This document shows positions 47,999-57,158 of a stretch of DNA of 64,000 nt, in pieces. The stretch spans positions 4,066,501-4,130,500 of the forward strand of contig NZ_ARWE01000001.1 in the NCBI RefSeq assembly GCF_000384395.1. Reading direction: 5' to 3'. The stretch is from Geopsychrobacter electrodiphilus DSM 16401 (GTDB taxonomy: Bacteria > Desulfobacterota > Desulfuromonadia > Desulfuromonadales > Geopsychrobacteraceae). Positions within the stretch are counted from its first letter, which is position 1; every line of letters starts with the position of its first letter. The notes beneath the pieces were generated by a model that was not told where the DNA came from, ran no database searches, and saw only the letters and a list, made by a program, of their open reading frames with translations. Position numbers and translations under genes: made by a program.

Positions 47999-48211
47999 TC
48001 ATTCAATCACGATCAGTACGTCATCCTCATTGACCGCGTCCCCTTCTTTAACCTTGATGGTTTTGACAGTCCCGGCATCGTCGCAGTAGATGGGCGTCTC
48101 CATTTTCAAGGCCTCGAGAATGACCAATTCATCGTCCAGCTCAACTTTATCGCCCACGGCCACGAGGATTTTCCAGACATTACCGGCGATGGGTGCAATC
48201 AGTTCAGGCAT
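47999..48211 (-). CDS. free biotin carboxyl carrier protein
   Basis: 70 residues that are nothing but a biotinyl domain: APIAGNVWKILVAVGDKV, the biotin site EALKMETP with Lys36, and a symmetrical second half. The usual AMKM is ALKM here, a tolerated variant. It should carry carboxybiotin between GcdA and the membrane beta subunit, like the 1.3S or gamma subunits of related complexes, but without a proline/alanine-rich linker. Confidence 0.88.
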   Translation of the reverse strand: MPELIAPIAGNVWKILVAVGDKVELDDELVILEALKMETPIYCDDAGTVKTIKVKEGDAVNEDDVLIVIE

Positions 48212-48259
48212 CGTAATTCTCCTTTGTCAGGTGTATTAAGCTGTAGCAGCTAAAACAAA

Positions 48260-49378
48260 TTATCCAAGATTCTTCAAAAGGATGGCCGCAGCCACCACGG
48301 TGCCGATCACGCCAGCCACGTTGGGGCCCATGGCGTGCATCAGTAGATAGTTGCGCCGATTGGCTTCGGAGCCGACCTTATGCACACAGCGGGCGGCCAT
48401 GGGCACGGCGGAGACGCCGGCCGCGCCGATAAGCGGATTGATCTTGTTTTTGAGAAACAGGTTCATGAATTTGGCCATCAAGAGTCCCGAGGCGGTGCTG
48501 ATAACGAAGGCGAAAAGGCCGAGGAAGAAGATAAACAGGACCTTGGGGTTCAAAAACACTTCGGCGGTCATAGTCGCCCCGACTGACAGTCCGAGGAAGA
48601 TGGTGACAATATTCATCAGCTCGTTGGAAGCCGCCTTGCTCAGCCGTTCAACAACGCCCGACTCTTTGAAGAGGTTGCCGAGCATCAGCATTGAGATCAA
48701 GGGCGCCGAGGCTGGCACCACCAGCATGATGATCATGGCGGTAATGATCGGAAAACAGATCTTCTGCAAGCGGCTGACCGGTGCGAGTTTGGGCATGACA
48801 ATCTTGCGTTCGGCATCGCTGGTCAACAGTTTCATGATCGGCGGTTGAATGATCGGGACTAGGGCCATGTAGGCGTAGGCCGAGACCGCGGTGGCGCCGA
48901 GCAGATGGGGCGCCAGCTTGGAGCCGAGGTAGATGGTGGTCGGCCCGTCGGCGCCACCGATAATGGCGATGGCGGCCGATTCTTTCAGATCGAAGCCGAA
49001 CAGTACAGCGGCAAAGAAGGTGACGTAAAGACCGACCTGGGCTCCGGCGCCGAGCATCAGCGTTTTCGGGTTCGAGATCAGCGGTCCGAAATCGATCATC
49101 GCGCCCAGGCCGAGGAAGATCAATGGCGGGATAATATCCAGGTCGATGCCGTATTTATAGAAGAACCAGATCAGTCCATGTTCCGGTTCCATCAGATAAG
49201 TCAGCGGCAGGTTGACGACCAGAATGCCGAAGGCGATCGGCAGTAGCAACAGCGGCTCGTACTGTTTCTTGATGGCGAGATAAAAGAGCACAAAGGCGAT
49301 CAGCCACATAACCAGATTGCCTAAACTCAAATTCATCAGACCGCTTGAAAAGATGATGTCCTGTAAGATTTTAATCAT
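48260..49378 (-). CDS. gcdB: sodium-translocating decarboxylase beta subunit (GcdB/OadB/MmdB family)
   Basis: 372 residues from the ATG at 49378. Many hydrophobic spans and the conserved GGADGPTTIYLGSKLAP segment with the sodium-site aspartate, and the C-terminal ISVA-type GAAGVSAVPMAARCVHKVG, PNVAGVIGTVVAAAILL. The family decarboxylates carboxybiotin in the membrane and expels Na+. Position between gcdA and a gamma-like peptide supports assignment to the glutaconyl-CoA enzyme; sequence alone does not separate Gcd, Oad and Mmd. Confidence 0.9.
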   Translation of the reverse strand: MIKILQDIIFSSGLMNLSLGNLVMWLIAFVLFYLAIKKQYEPLLLLPIAFGILVVNLPLTYLMEPEHGLIWFFYKYGIDLDIIPPLIFLGLGAMIDFGPLISNPKTLMLGAGAQVGLYVTFFAAVLFGFDLKESAAIAIIGGADGPTTIYLGSKLAPHLLGATAVSAYAYMALVPIIQPPIMKLLTSDAERKIVMPKLAPVSRLQKICFPIITAMIIMLVVPASAPLISMLMLGNLFKESGVVERLSKAASNELMNIVTIFLGLSVGATMTAEVFLNPKVLFIFFLGLFAFVISTASGLLMAKFMNLFLKNKINPLIGAAGVSAVPMAARCVHKVGSEANRRNYLLMHAMGPNVAGVIGTVVAAAILLKNLG

Positions 49379-49405
49379 GACTTTGCACTCCAAAAATCAA
49401 GCGGT

Positions 49406-49564
49406 TTAGGCCTGCTCTGTTTCCTCTTTTTTCTGGCTCTGCTCAAACCGTTTGATGATTCCGTTACTGAGCTTGGTCAGAATCATCAACAGGAACATGA
49501 CCAGATAGACGCCGAAAATTCCGCTACCGAAGACCTCGAACACTTTTCCCCAATCGATTTCCAT
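49406..49564 (-). CDS. small gamma-like (OadG-type) membrane subunit of the sodium pump
   Basis: 52 residues: MEIDWGKVFEVFGSGIFGVY, one membrane helix (about 13-32), then a charged tail rich in K, E and Q. Size, topology and place next to the beta subunit match the OadG/GcdD anchor that holds the complex together. It is shorter than most annotated OadG proteins. It lies 27 bases before gcdB. Confidence 0.75.
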   Translation of the reverse strand: MEIDWGKVFEVFGSGIFGVYLVMFLLMILTKLSNGIIKRFEQSQKKEETEQA

Positions 49565-49621
49565 GACTCACTCCCAGGCAGTGATTGCCTTTGAATGCAG
49601 ATTGCCTTTATCGGCAAACGA

Positions 49622-50779
49622 CTAGCGGTTGGCGACATCGCCCATCGAGATCCCGGCGATAATCATCTTCTGGATATTGCTGGTCCCTTCGACTACTCGC
49701 AGCGAGTGGGAATCCCGCAGGAAACGCTCTGCTGGGTACTCGGTAGAATAACCATAGCTGCCGAAGATCTTCATCGTCTCGCTGGCCGCATGGACGGCGG
49801 CTTCGGAGGCGAAGAGTTTGGCCATGGAGGTCTGATGTTGGTTGGGCAGGCCCTGATCCTTGAGCCAGGCGGCGCGATAGACGAGGAGCTGGGCGGCTTC
49901 ATGCTCAGCGACCATCTCGGCAATCGAGGCCTGGATCATCTGGTAGGAGCCGATCTTTTTGCCGAACTGGGTGCGCTCGTTGGCGTATTCGATGGCCGCC
50001 TTGATCGCGCCTCCGGCGATGCCGAGTGCACCGGCCGAACAGCTGATGCGGGTGTTGTTGAGCTGCCACATGCAGATCTCGAAGCCCTGGCCGACTTCAC
50101 CTAAGACTGAATCCTTGGGAATCTGTGCTTTGTCGAAGGCGATCTCGCCGGTCGGTGCGCAATGCAGGCCGAGCTTGGTCTCGATCGGTGCGGTAACGAT
50201 CCCCTCGTTGCCTTTGAGATTGACGATAAAGCAGGTCATCCCCTTGTATTTCTTGCTCTTGTCGGTCATGGCGTAGACCAGGCCGTAATCGCCGAGATGG
50301 GCGTTGGAGATCCACATCTTCTGACCATTAAGCTCCCAGTGAGTGCCGCGATCGGTGGCAGTGGTCCCCATGCTGACGACGTCAGAGCCGGAGTTGGGCT
50401 CGGTGATGGCGAAAAAGCCTATATGCTCGGCACTGACCCACTTGGAAATGAAGCGTTCTTTTTGATCCTGCGTGCCATACTTGTTGACGGTACAGGCGGG
50501 ACCGACGTTTTGCATATTAAGCGGCAAACGCGAGGATCCGCTGACAATGGCAAGCTGTTCGGCGATGATGACCGATTCGAGAAAACCGCAGCCGTTGCCG
50601 CCGTACTCTTCAGGCAGGGCGCAACCGAAGAAGCCGAGATCAGCCATCTGCTTGACGAGTTCGGGGCGGAAGCGGTGATTCGCTTCGTCGTCCTTAAGGG
50701 TGGGCAGGATCTCCTTCTGGGCAAAATCCCTGGCCATCTCCTGCATCATCCGTTGTTCGTCCGTCAGTCCAAAATGCAT
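49622..50779 (-). CDS. acyl-CoA dehydrogenase, probable non-decarboxylating glutaryl-CoA dehydrogenase
   Basis: 385 residues, normal for the family, with ITEPNSGSDV, TQFGKKIGSYQMIQ and a catalytic glutamate Glu364 in VVEGTSNIQ. Decarboxylating glutaryl-CoA dehydrogenases have Tyr before this Glu; here it is Val363, as I recall for the non-decarboxylating type of Desulfococcus. Together with the decarboxylase genes downstream the best reading is glutaryl-CoA to glutaconyl-CoA. GGAGG precedes the ATG. Substrate is inferred, not shown. Confidence 0.78.
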   Translation of the reverse strand: MHFGLTDEQRMMQEMARDFAQKEILPTLKDDEANHRFRPELVKQMADLGFFGCALPEEYGGNGCGFLESVIIAEQLAIVSGSSRLPLNMQNVGPACTVNKYGTQDQKERFISKWVSAEHIGFFAITEPNSGSDVVSMGTTATDRGTHWELNGQKMWISNAHLGDYGLVYAMTDKSKKYKGMTCFIVNLKGNEGIVTAPIETKLGLHCAPTGEIAFDKAQIPKDSVLGEVGQGFEICMWQLNNTRISCSAGALGIAGGAIKAAIEYANERTQFGKKIGSYQMIQASIAEMVAEHEAAQLLVYRAAWLKDQGLPNQHQTSMAKLFASEAAVHAASETMKIFGSYGYSTEYPAERFLRDSHSLRVVEGTSNIQKMIIAGISMGDVANR

Positions 50780-50834
50780 CTTGACCTCCTGTAAATTATT
50801 GGGTTTCCAGCGTCTGGTTTAAATGTCCGCAGGG

Positions 50835-51620
50835 TTATAGATTTTCGAGGCGCCGACCGATTTCAACCAGTTTCGGCCCGATTTCATGTTCAAGTTTTTC
50901 AGCGCTGAGCTGCCAGGCCGGGCCTCCGCAGTTGATCGCCAGGACCGACCTGTCGGCCTGGATCAGAGGGACGGCGATAGAGTTGACATTTTCGCGCCAG
51001 TCCCCAAGCGAGAAGCAGAAGCCCTTGGTCTGATAGTCGCTGGCACCCTGATCGATCCCGGCCTTGATCTTCGGCCAATCGGCTTTAGGGGTGGCCTGCT
51101 TGATCTGCGCGACCAGGCTGATCCGTTCTTCAGGCGCTAAACCGCAGAGCAGAGCTCGTCCCATAGCGGTATTGGCGATCCGGGTGCGGGCGCCAATCTC
51201 AATGCGCAGGGCGATCATGTTGGCACTGGCGACGCAGTTTTCCAGATAGACCATGTGCAGGCCATCAGGGGCCGCCAGCGAGACGGAGGCTTCGGCATTG
51301 TCGGCCAATTCCTGCATCAACGGCCGGGCGGATTTAAGGATGTCCATATTGCCGCGCATCGAATAGCCCAGGGTGAGCACCGCCGCCCCCAGACTGTACT
51401 GGTTGAAGCGTTTGGAGTGATTCAAATAGCCCAGAGTCGTCAGGGTCTGGGTGAGCCGGGAGACTGTCGCTTTAGGTAGTCCGGTGCGCGCGGCGATTTC
51501 CTGGTTCCCCAGAAAGTGGTCTCCCTGATGAAAACAGCGCAGCACGCTCAGGCCTCGGGCCAGAGCGGTGATGACCTGGGGCGCCTGCTCTGCGCCGCTC
51601 TTTTCATCCTTACTGTTCAT
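50835..51620 (-). CDS. IclR-family transcription regulator
   Basis: 261 residues: winged helix (about 15-85; FLGNQEIAARTGLPKATVSRLTQTL) and the IclR effector domain (about 95-255). Such regulators often govern aromatic-acid and dicarboxylate catabolism in response to a pathway intermediate. It is the first gene before the glutaryl-CoA dehydrogenase, same strand, 55 bases apart, and its promoter region carries an IclR-like palindrome, so it may control the whole operon including itself. Confidence 0.88.
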   Translation of the reverse strand: MNSKDEKSGAEQAPQVITALARGLSVLRCFHQGDHFLGNQEIAARTGLPKATVSRLTQTLTTLGYLNHSKRFNQYSLGAAVLTLGYSMRGNMDILKSARPLMQELADNAEASVSLAAPDGLHMVYLENCVASANMIALRIEIGARTRIANTAMGRALLCGLAPEERISLVAQIKQATPKADWPKIKAGIDQGASDYQTKGFCFSLGDWRENVNSIAVPLIQADRSVLAINCGGPAWQLSAEKLEHEIGPKLVEIGRRLENL

Positions 51621-51682
51621 GGTCTGTCGATCCTCAACGAAAGTTAGGCTTTCGAGCCTGTTCGGATTAACTGTTGATTCTA

Positions 51683-51711
51683 TCTATACGTTGTGAAACG
51701 TCTTCGGTCAA
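51683..51711 (-). promoter_or_regulatory. sigma-70 promoter of iclR and the decarboxylase operon
   Basis: On the minus strand TTGACC (-35), 17 bases, TATAGA (-10), about 65 bases before the iclR start. Confidence 0.7.
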
Positions 51712-51720
51712 TAGTTTTTT

Positions 51721-51747
51721 TGGAATCGAATTCCACTCTACGGAATT
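51721..51747. promoter_or_regulatory. IclR-type operator candidate
   Basis: TGGAATCGAATTCCA (51721-51735) has six-base inverted arms around CGA, and a further ATTCC-N7-GGAAT dyad overlaps it (51730-51746). The shape matches IclR-family operators such as TGGAAAT-n-TTCCA. It lies directly upstream of the -35. The rest of the 327-base gap up to 51947 shows no gene. Confidence 0.55.
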
Positions 51748-51947
51748 AAGAAACGACAGGTGTAGATCAAATTTCTGAAAATTCTGGATCTATAATGGCT
51801 TGCAGATGAGGCTAAAGCGGGGTTGAAAGCAGCGAAAGAAAGGGCGGCGCTGGAAAGTTTTTGTGGAAAGAGAGCCCGTGCACAAGCGGGTAACGAGTGA
51901 TAATACGAAAGGCCGCATCTCACCAGCGCCTGCAGGACCAGCCTCAA

Positions 51948-53789
51948 TTAGAGCACAATCACACCTGAAGCTGGGGGCTCAGCATAGAGTTGTTCGACGA
52001 GATCCTGGCGCCGTTGTAGAGACGCACGCTGATTGATGTAGCCTTTGTCGGTAATCTCGTTGGCGTCACTGTCTGGCGGGGTGGTCATTAACAGGATCCG
52101 GCCGATTCGGGTGGATGACCCCTGTTGTTCGGCGTTGTATTGGGACAGGGCGCGACGCAGGTGGGTTTTGACCTCGGGATGCTGCAATAGAACTGCGGGT
52201 GAAACATCCCCTTCAGTCTCACCGCAAAGCTTCTTGCAGGCCGAAAGGTTCGGCCAGCCAAGAATTCCAACCTCCTCCCGGTCATGGCCGGTGACCAGGG
52301 CGAACTGCAGCACCGGCGCGGCGACCGCCAGCACCGCCACCCGCAGCAGTCCGACCCGTACCCAGGTGCCGCTGGCCAGTTTAAAATCTTCTGCTACCCG
52401 GCCATCGAAGGAGATCCCCTTGCCCGGGTCGCTGGGATCGACGAACCGACCGGCGTCGCCGATCCGGTAATAGCCGTCGCTATCGAAGGCGTCGGCGGTC
52501 AGATCGGGTCGCCGGAAATATCCGGGGGTCACATTTGGCCCCTTGACCCGCAATTCGTAGCTGTCACCGTTCGGCAGCATTTTCAGCGAGACGCCGGGAC
52601 AGGGGATGCCGATGACTCCGGCTTTCTTCAGCGTAAAATGGGCGGCGGTGGCAAGCGGCGAAGTTTCGGTCGAACCCCAGGAGGAGGTCATCATGACTTT
52701 CTTGCCGGTCGCCTGGATGGCCACCTGTTCGAGGCGCTCCCACAGATCCTGGGGCAGGGCCGCGCCGGCGTAGAAGATCAGCTGCAGATTTTTGAAGAAG
52801 TTGTCGCGCAGGGCGGCATCCTGCTCCAGATGAGGGAGTAGCATGGCATAGCCGACCGGAACATTAAAATAGATGGTCGGCGAGATCTCTGCCAGGTTTT
52901 TCACGGTCTGTGACACCAGCCCCGGCGCCGGTTTACCGCCGTCGATATACAGGGTGCCGCCCTGATTGAGCACCAGGTTGAAATTGTGGTTGCCGCCGAA
53001 GGTGTGGTTCCAGGGGAGCCAGTCGACAAGAACCGGCGGGGTCTGCAGGGTAAAGGGCCAGACCTGGGCGAGCATCTGCTGGTTAGCGCAGAGCATGCCG
53101 TGGGTGTTGATGACCCCCTTGGGCTGACCGGTCGAGCCGGAGGTATAGAGAATTTTGGCCACGGATTTTGCGCCCACCTGCGCCAGGGACTGATCAACGT
53201 CGGCGGTCACCGGGGTCTTGAGCAGTGTGGCAAAGAGGGTGGTTGCCTGCCCGGGAAGCTCGCCCTGACCGACTACAATTTCGACCCCGGCCAGGTTCAG
53301 GCTGGAGAGGGGCCTGGCAAACAGCGCGCCGTCGGCGACATAGATCAGTCCGGGACAGATCTCCTCGAAGATAAAGCGCAGCTTGAGAAAATCCTGGCTG
53401 AGCAGTGAATAGGGAACCGAGACCGGCACCACCGGCACGCCGGCGATGAAGCCGCCGAGCATCAGCAGGGCGTGATCGATGGAATTACCGGAGAGGATCA
53501 TCAGCGGGCGGTAAGGGCCCAGCTTGCGGTTGAGTAACGCCTGGGCAATGGCGTTCGCCTGCTGGCTGACCTCCGCATAGCTGAGACGGCGCCAGTCGTC
53601 CGCCTGGCGTTCGGCGAGAAAGATCCGCTCTGGAGCCTGCTCGGCCCAGTGTCGTAACCTGAGGCTCAGATTCTCCGGGTAGGGTTGCAGGGGGATGGCA
53701 GAGGAGAAGAGGAAGCCGGTCTCGGGGGTGCCCTCGATGGCGACACGCACCGGGGCAAAATCAACAGCGGCGAATTCGGTGGAATGCAT
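51948..53789 (-). CDS. fcs: feruloyl-CoA synthase-like acyl-CoA ligase
   Basis: 613 residues, typical for the feruloyl-CoA synthase branch of the ANL superfamily. AMP-binding motif [13 protein letters not shown] (about 213-225), [12 protein letters not shown] and the branch-specific [17 protein letters not shown]. It activates an acid with ATP and CoA; true substrate may be ferulate or another aromatic acid. It is third in an operon with a stress protein and an acyl-CoA dehydrogenase. GGAGG precedes the ATG. Confidence 0.85.
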   Translation of the reverse strand: MHSTEFAAVDFAPVRVAIEGTPETGFLFSSAIPLQPYPENLSLRLRHWAEQAPERIFLAERQADDWRRLSYAEVSQQANAIAQALLNRKLGPYRPLMILSGNSIDHALLMLGGFIAGVPVVPVSVPYSLLSQDFLKLRFIFEEICPGLIYVADGALFARPLSSLNLAGVEIVVGQGELPGQATTLFATLLKTPVTADVDQSLAQVGAKSVAKILYTSGSTGQPKGVINTHGMLCANQQMLAQVWPFTLQTPPVLVDWLPWNHTFGGNHNFNLVLNQGGTLYIDGGKPAPGLVSQTVKNLAEISPTIYFNVPVGYAMLLPHLEQDAALRDNFFKNLQLIFYAGAALPQDLWERLEQVAIQATGKKVMMTSSWGSTETSPLATAAHFTLKKAGVIGIPCPGVSLKMLPNGDSYELRVKGPNVTPGYFRRPDLTADAFDSDGYYRIGDAGRFVDPSDPGKGISFDGRVAEDFKLASGTWVRVGLLRVAVLAVAAPVLQFALVTGHDREEVGILGWPNLSACKKLCGETEGDVSPAVLLQHPEVKTHLRRALSQYNAEQQGSSTRIGRILLMTTPPDSDANEITDKGYINQRASLQRRQDLVEQLYAEPPASGVIVL

Positions 53790-53830
53790 GGCAAACCTCC
53801 TGGAGCGATTGAATAAAAGTGCTGATCAGT

Positions 53831-55594
53831 TCAGAACGGGTAGCCTCCGGCGTCGCTGGCCGCCGCGGCAAGAGTGCGCTTGGCCTCCAGCAGGTCGGTG
53901 GGGAGATAAGCGGTCAACTCGGTGATGGTTTGACGCAGGTCCCCGCTCTGCGGTTCCGGTACACCGTAGGCGGCACAGCGCAGGGCGGCAGACAGGATCT
54001 GGCCGCTCAAGGAGAAGGCAGCTGTTTGCACCAGGGCCCGCAGCGGGGCGCTTTTCGGTCCGCCGGTCTGCAACATCTGGCTGGCACGCAAGAGCGTACT
54101 CTCTAGCGCGAAGGTGTCGATCGCCAGGTCCCCGAGGGCCAGCAGGATCTCCTGCTCTTCGCGTTTGGTTTCAACGGCGCCGAGCAGGAGCAGGAAGAGT
54201 CTCTTCAGCTTGGCCAGCAACTCGGCCTCGACGGCAAAAGCCGCGGGGTGGTTACGGTCAACACGCGCCGGGGTCGCATGCCCTTGCTGCGCAACCCGCA
54301 CCTGGGACCAAAGGTCGAGCTGACCCGAGTCGGCGCGGCGCAACAGCAGGGTCGGGATCAACATCCGGTTGATCTCGTTGGTCCCCTCGAAAATTCGGTT
54401 GATCCGCGCGTCGCGATAGAAACGTTCGACCGGGTAGTCCTGTATATAGCCGTAGCCGCCGTGAATCTGCAGCGCCTCGTCGGCCACCATTGCCAGAGTA
54501 TTGGTGCAGAAGACCTTGGCCATGGCGCACTCGCCGGCGTATTCTTCAATCGCCTTCTGGTAGCGCGCGTAATAATCGTCGCCGCTGCGTTCGAGGGTCG
54601 CGATCCGCTCATCCAGCAGCCCGGCGGTTCGGTAGAGGAGTGACTCGGCAGTAAACAGGGCGCAGCTCATATCAGCCAGTTTTTCCTGAATGGCACCGAA
54701 CTGCTGGAGCTGCTGGCCGAACTGTTTGCGCTCACCGGCATAGGTAGCTGCTTCGCTGAAGGCGGCCTTCGCGGCGCCGACGACGGTTGCGGCCAGTTTC
54801 AGACGGCCGATATTAAGTACATTGAAAGCGATTTTGTGCCCCTTCCCCGCTTCTCCCAGCAGGTTCGCGAGCGGCACCCGCACATTCTCCAGGACCACCT
54901 GGGCGGTTGAACTCCCCTTGAGCCCCATCTTCTGCTCTTCTTTGCCGATGGAGAGCCCTGCCGTTTCACGCTCTACCAGAAAAGCCGAGAACTGTCGGCC
55001 GTCGATCTTGGCGAAGACCGTGAACAGGTCGGCAAAGGCCGCGTTGGTGATGAATTGTTTGACGCCGTTGAGCAAATAGCAGGACCCATCGGTGGAGAGG
55101 GTCGCGGTGGTGCGGGCGCTCAGGGGATCACTGCCGCAATCGGGTTCGGTCAGACAGTAGGCCCCGATCCATTCGGCGCTGGTGAGTTTTTCGAGGTAAG
55201 CCTGTTTTTGGGAGGGGGTGCCAAAATAGACCAGCGGCAGGGTCGCGATGCCACTCTGGCCGCTGGAGGTGATGGCGAATGAGCCGCTGGGGCCGAGCTT
55301 TTCAGCGACCAGCATACTGGTCACCTTATCGAGTTCCAGACCGCCGTATTCCTCGGGGATATCGACCAGGAACAGCCCGAGTTCGGCTGCGCGGCGCAGT
55401 TTTGCGACCACCAGCGCGAAGTCCTGTTTTTCCATCACCGCCAGCTCCGGCAGGATCTCGTCGCGCATGAAGCTCTCGGTCGTCGCCGCGATCTGACGCT
55501 GCTCCGAACTGAAATCCTCCGGCGTGAAGCTTTTTCTGTCGTGGTTATGTGCCAGCAGAAACTCGCCGCCTTGCAGGGGCCGGGTCAGGTCCAT
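53831..55594 (-). CDS. acyl-CoA dehydrogenase with C-terminal extension
   Basis: 587 residues: the standard three-part dehydrogenase (about 30-420; CLTEPDCGSDPLSA, RKQFGQQLQQFGAIQ, NRIFEGTNEINRML with catalytic Glu) plus an extra helical domain of about 160 residues, as in the long FadE/VLCAD group. It oxidises an acyl-CoA to enoyl-CoA with an electron-transfer flavoprotein. It sits between the usp and fcs genes, spaced 41-43 bases. Confidence 0.88.
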   Translation of the reverse strand: MDLTRPLQGGEFLLAHNHDRKSFTPEDFSSEQRQIAATTESFMRDEILPELAVMEKQDFALVVAKLRRAAELGLFLVDIPEEYGGLELDKVTSMLVAEKLGPSGSFAITSSGQSGIATLPLVYFGTPSQKQAYLEKLTSAEWIGAYCLTEPDCGSDPLSARTTATLSTDGSCYLLNGVKQFITNAAFADLFTVFAKIDGRQFSAFLVERETAGLSIGKEEQKMGLKGSSTAQVVLENVRVPLANLLGEAGKGHKIAFNVLNIGRLKLAATVVGAAKAAFSEAATYAGERKQFGQQLQQFGAIQEKLADMSCALFTAESLLYRTAGLLDERIATLERSGDDYYARYQKAIEEYAGECAMAKVFCTNTLAMVADEALQIHGGYGYIQDYPVERFYRDARINRIFEGTNEINRMLIPTLLLRRADSGQLDLWSQVRVAQQGHATPARVDRNHPAAFAVEAELLAKLKRLFLLLLGAVETKREEQEILLALGDLAIDTFALESTLLRASQMLQTGGPKSAPLRALVQTAAFSLSGQILSAALRCAAYGVPEPQSGDLRQTITELTAYLPTDLLEAKRTLAAAASDAGGYPF

Positions 55595-55637
55595 GGATCA
55601 GATCCTTTTTAAAAAGAGCGGCAGCAACCGTTGCGGC

Positions 55638-56066
55638 TCAGATAATCAACACCGGGCATTTTGTCTGATGGACAACGAAATTGGAGACCTGACCAAACAA
55701 CAGGTCGCGTAATCCGCTGACAGGATTGCGGCCGATGACCAGCAGATCGTACTCGCCACTGTCGGCCAGCGCACAGATGGTTTCGCGTGCGTGACCTTCT
55801 TTGACCAAGGTCTCCACGGTGATCCCCGCAGCGCTGAACAGGTCTTTTTGGGCGGCGATAAATTGCGCCGCTTCCTGTCGGACACGCAGTTCGAATTCAT
55901 CGCGGGTCTTTTCGGGGAATCCGAGAATCGCGAGCATGCTTAGATCCAGAACATGAAGCAGGGTCAAGGGCGGGCTGAGGCGCTTCTTGAAAGCGATCAG
56001 ACCTTTAACTGTCCGGGCCGAGATCGCTGAGCTATCAAGGGGAACCAGTACTTTTTGAGCTTTCAT
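55638..56066 (-). CDS. universal stress protein (UspA family)
   Basis: 142 residues, one Usp domain: KVLVPLDSSAIS at the start and the ATP-loop VIGRNPVSGLRDLLFGQVSNFVVHQTKCPVLII at the end (G-2x-G-9x-G type). It is the first gene of the usp-acyl-CoA dehydrogenase-fcs operon. AAGGAGATCAC precedes the ATG. Confidence 0.9.
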   Translation of the reverse strand: MKAQKVLVPLDSSAISARTVKGLIAFKKRLSPPLTLLHVLDLSMLAILGFPEKTRDEFELRVRQEAAQFIAAQKDLFSAAGITVETLVKEGHARETICALADSGEYDLLVIGRNPVSGLRDLLFGQVSNFVVHQTKCPVLII

Positions 56067-57158
56067 GTGATCTCCTTATCGAGTGCATAGCAGGGGGTTA
56101 TTCGTCCATTAATGGATATTACCGTCCCTCTAGCTCTTTGGTTCAAAGAATATCAGGTGGAAGGTCTTGTCGCATTGAGCGGGATTCAACTTATGTTTAA
56201 AATATAGCAAAGACGTACCTCAATACCAAATTCTGAGTCAACTAAAATTGTGCAAATTCTGGGGATACATGCAAAGGCGTTTCGCGTGAACTGTCAAATT
56301 ACCGGATGAAGGGACTTTTTTTAAGAGTAACGCGGGACGTTCTTGACAAAACGACCAACTGGCGGGTCGTTACAGCACTGGCGTTGTCAATGAGTTAATC
56401 CTTTTGTCAGGAACGTCCCCGATCTGCACGATCAGGAACAATCTAGGAGATCTTACATTGATCGGTTTTTGCTGAAACCCTGGTCAGACCTGAGTCCGTC
56501 CCGCATCCTCCAAAAGGACTCATGGTTCAAGCCTGCGACTGTCAATAGATTAGACATCACTATTATTTTTGGTATCATAAGACAGGCCATGGCGGGGCCT
56601 TGATCGAGATTTTTTCTAAGTGAGGAATGGAGAAAATTTATGCCAACCTTTGTTCTCGGGTGGCAGACTTTAAACCTGGCTTTGATAAAGTAACTGAGCT
56701 TACACAGTGCATAGTGGCGTACTTTAGTGGTCTGAGAACATTTTAGGGAATAAGAGAATGCCTGGCAGCAAAGGGTGAGGGAAAGGTTGTGAGGGTCATA
56801 AGATAAGACCGACTTTTGTTTGATCAGATATCCAGAGTCATTGACAAGGCGAGTAACTATCATCCTCTGCCGGTGAATTCAATAGCAGAAGTCGAGGATG
56901 AATCAGCACTGATTGAGCATACTGAAAACAGGATTCCCTCTCCCTGAAAAATCCTCAAATTCAGTCCTCGTTTCAGAAAGTGGGCCACCCTGACTCAATG
57001 CGAGTTCACTTTGTGGGGATCAAATCAAAATCTCAAATATATGGGGATCATCAATCCGCAGCGCACCCCTCGGGGAAGTGCAAGTTAATACACTGATTTA
57101 GCAGGGCCATACGTTCTGAGAAAAAATCTGCAATTCCAATTTCCTGGAGGCTTCGAAG
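56067..57158. other. 1.1-kb gap, no convincing gene, contains a long inverted repeat
   Basis: No frame reads like a real protein: the longest minus-strand one (56453-56863) is low-complexity in K, S and C and lacks a ribosome site. Short protein-like pieces on the plus strand (for example near 56628-56740 and 56870-56950) are broken by stops, as in a decayed mobile element or old gene. The promoter of the usp operon should lie near 56070-56250. Confidence 0.5.
56334..56419. repeat. 18-bp inverted repeat with nested hairpin (REP/MITE-like)
   Basis: GGGACGTTCTTGACAAAA (56334-56351) is mirrored by TTTTGTCAGGAACGTCCC (56402-56419) with one mismatch. Between them ACGACC (56351-56356) pairs with GGTCGT (56365-56370). 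The structure resembles a short transposon-derived or REP-type element. Confidence 0.6.

Noticed and set aside
56453-56863. 136-codon open frame on the minus strand
   Set aside because: Unbalanced composition, no ribosome site, no recognisable motif, and it lies across DNA that reads as broken fragments on the other strand.
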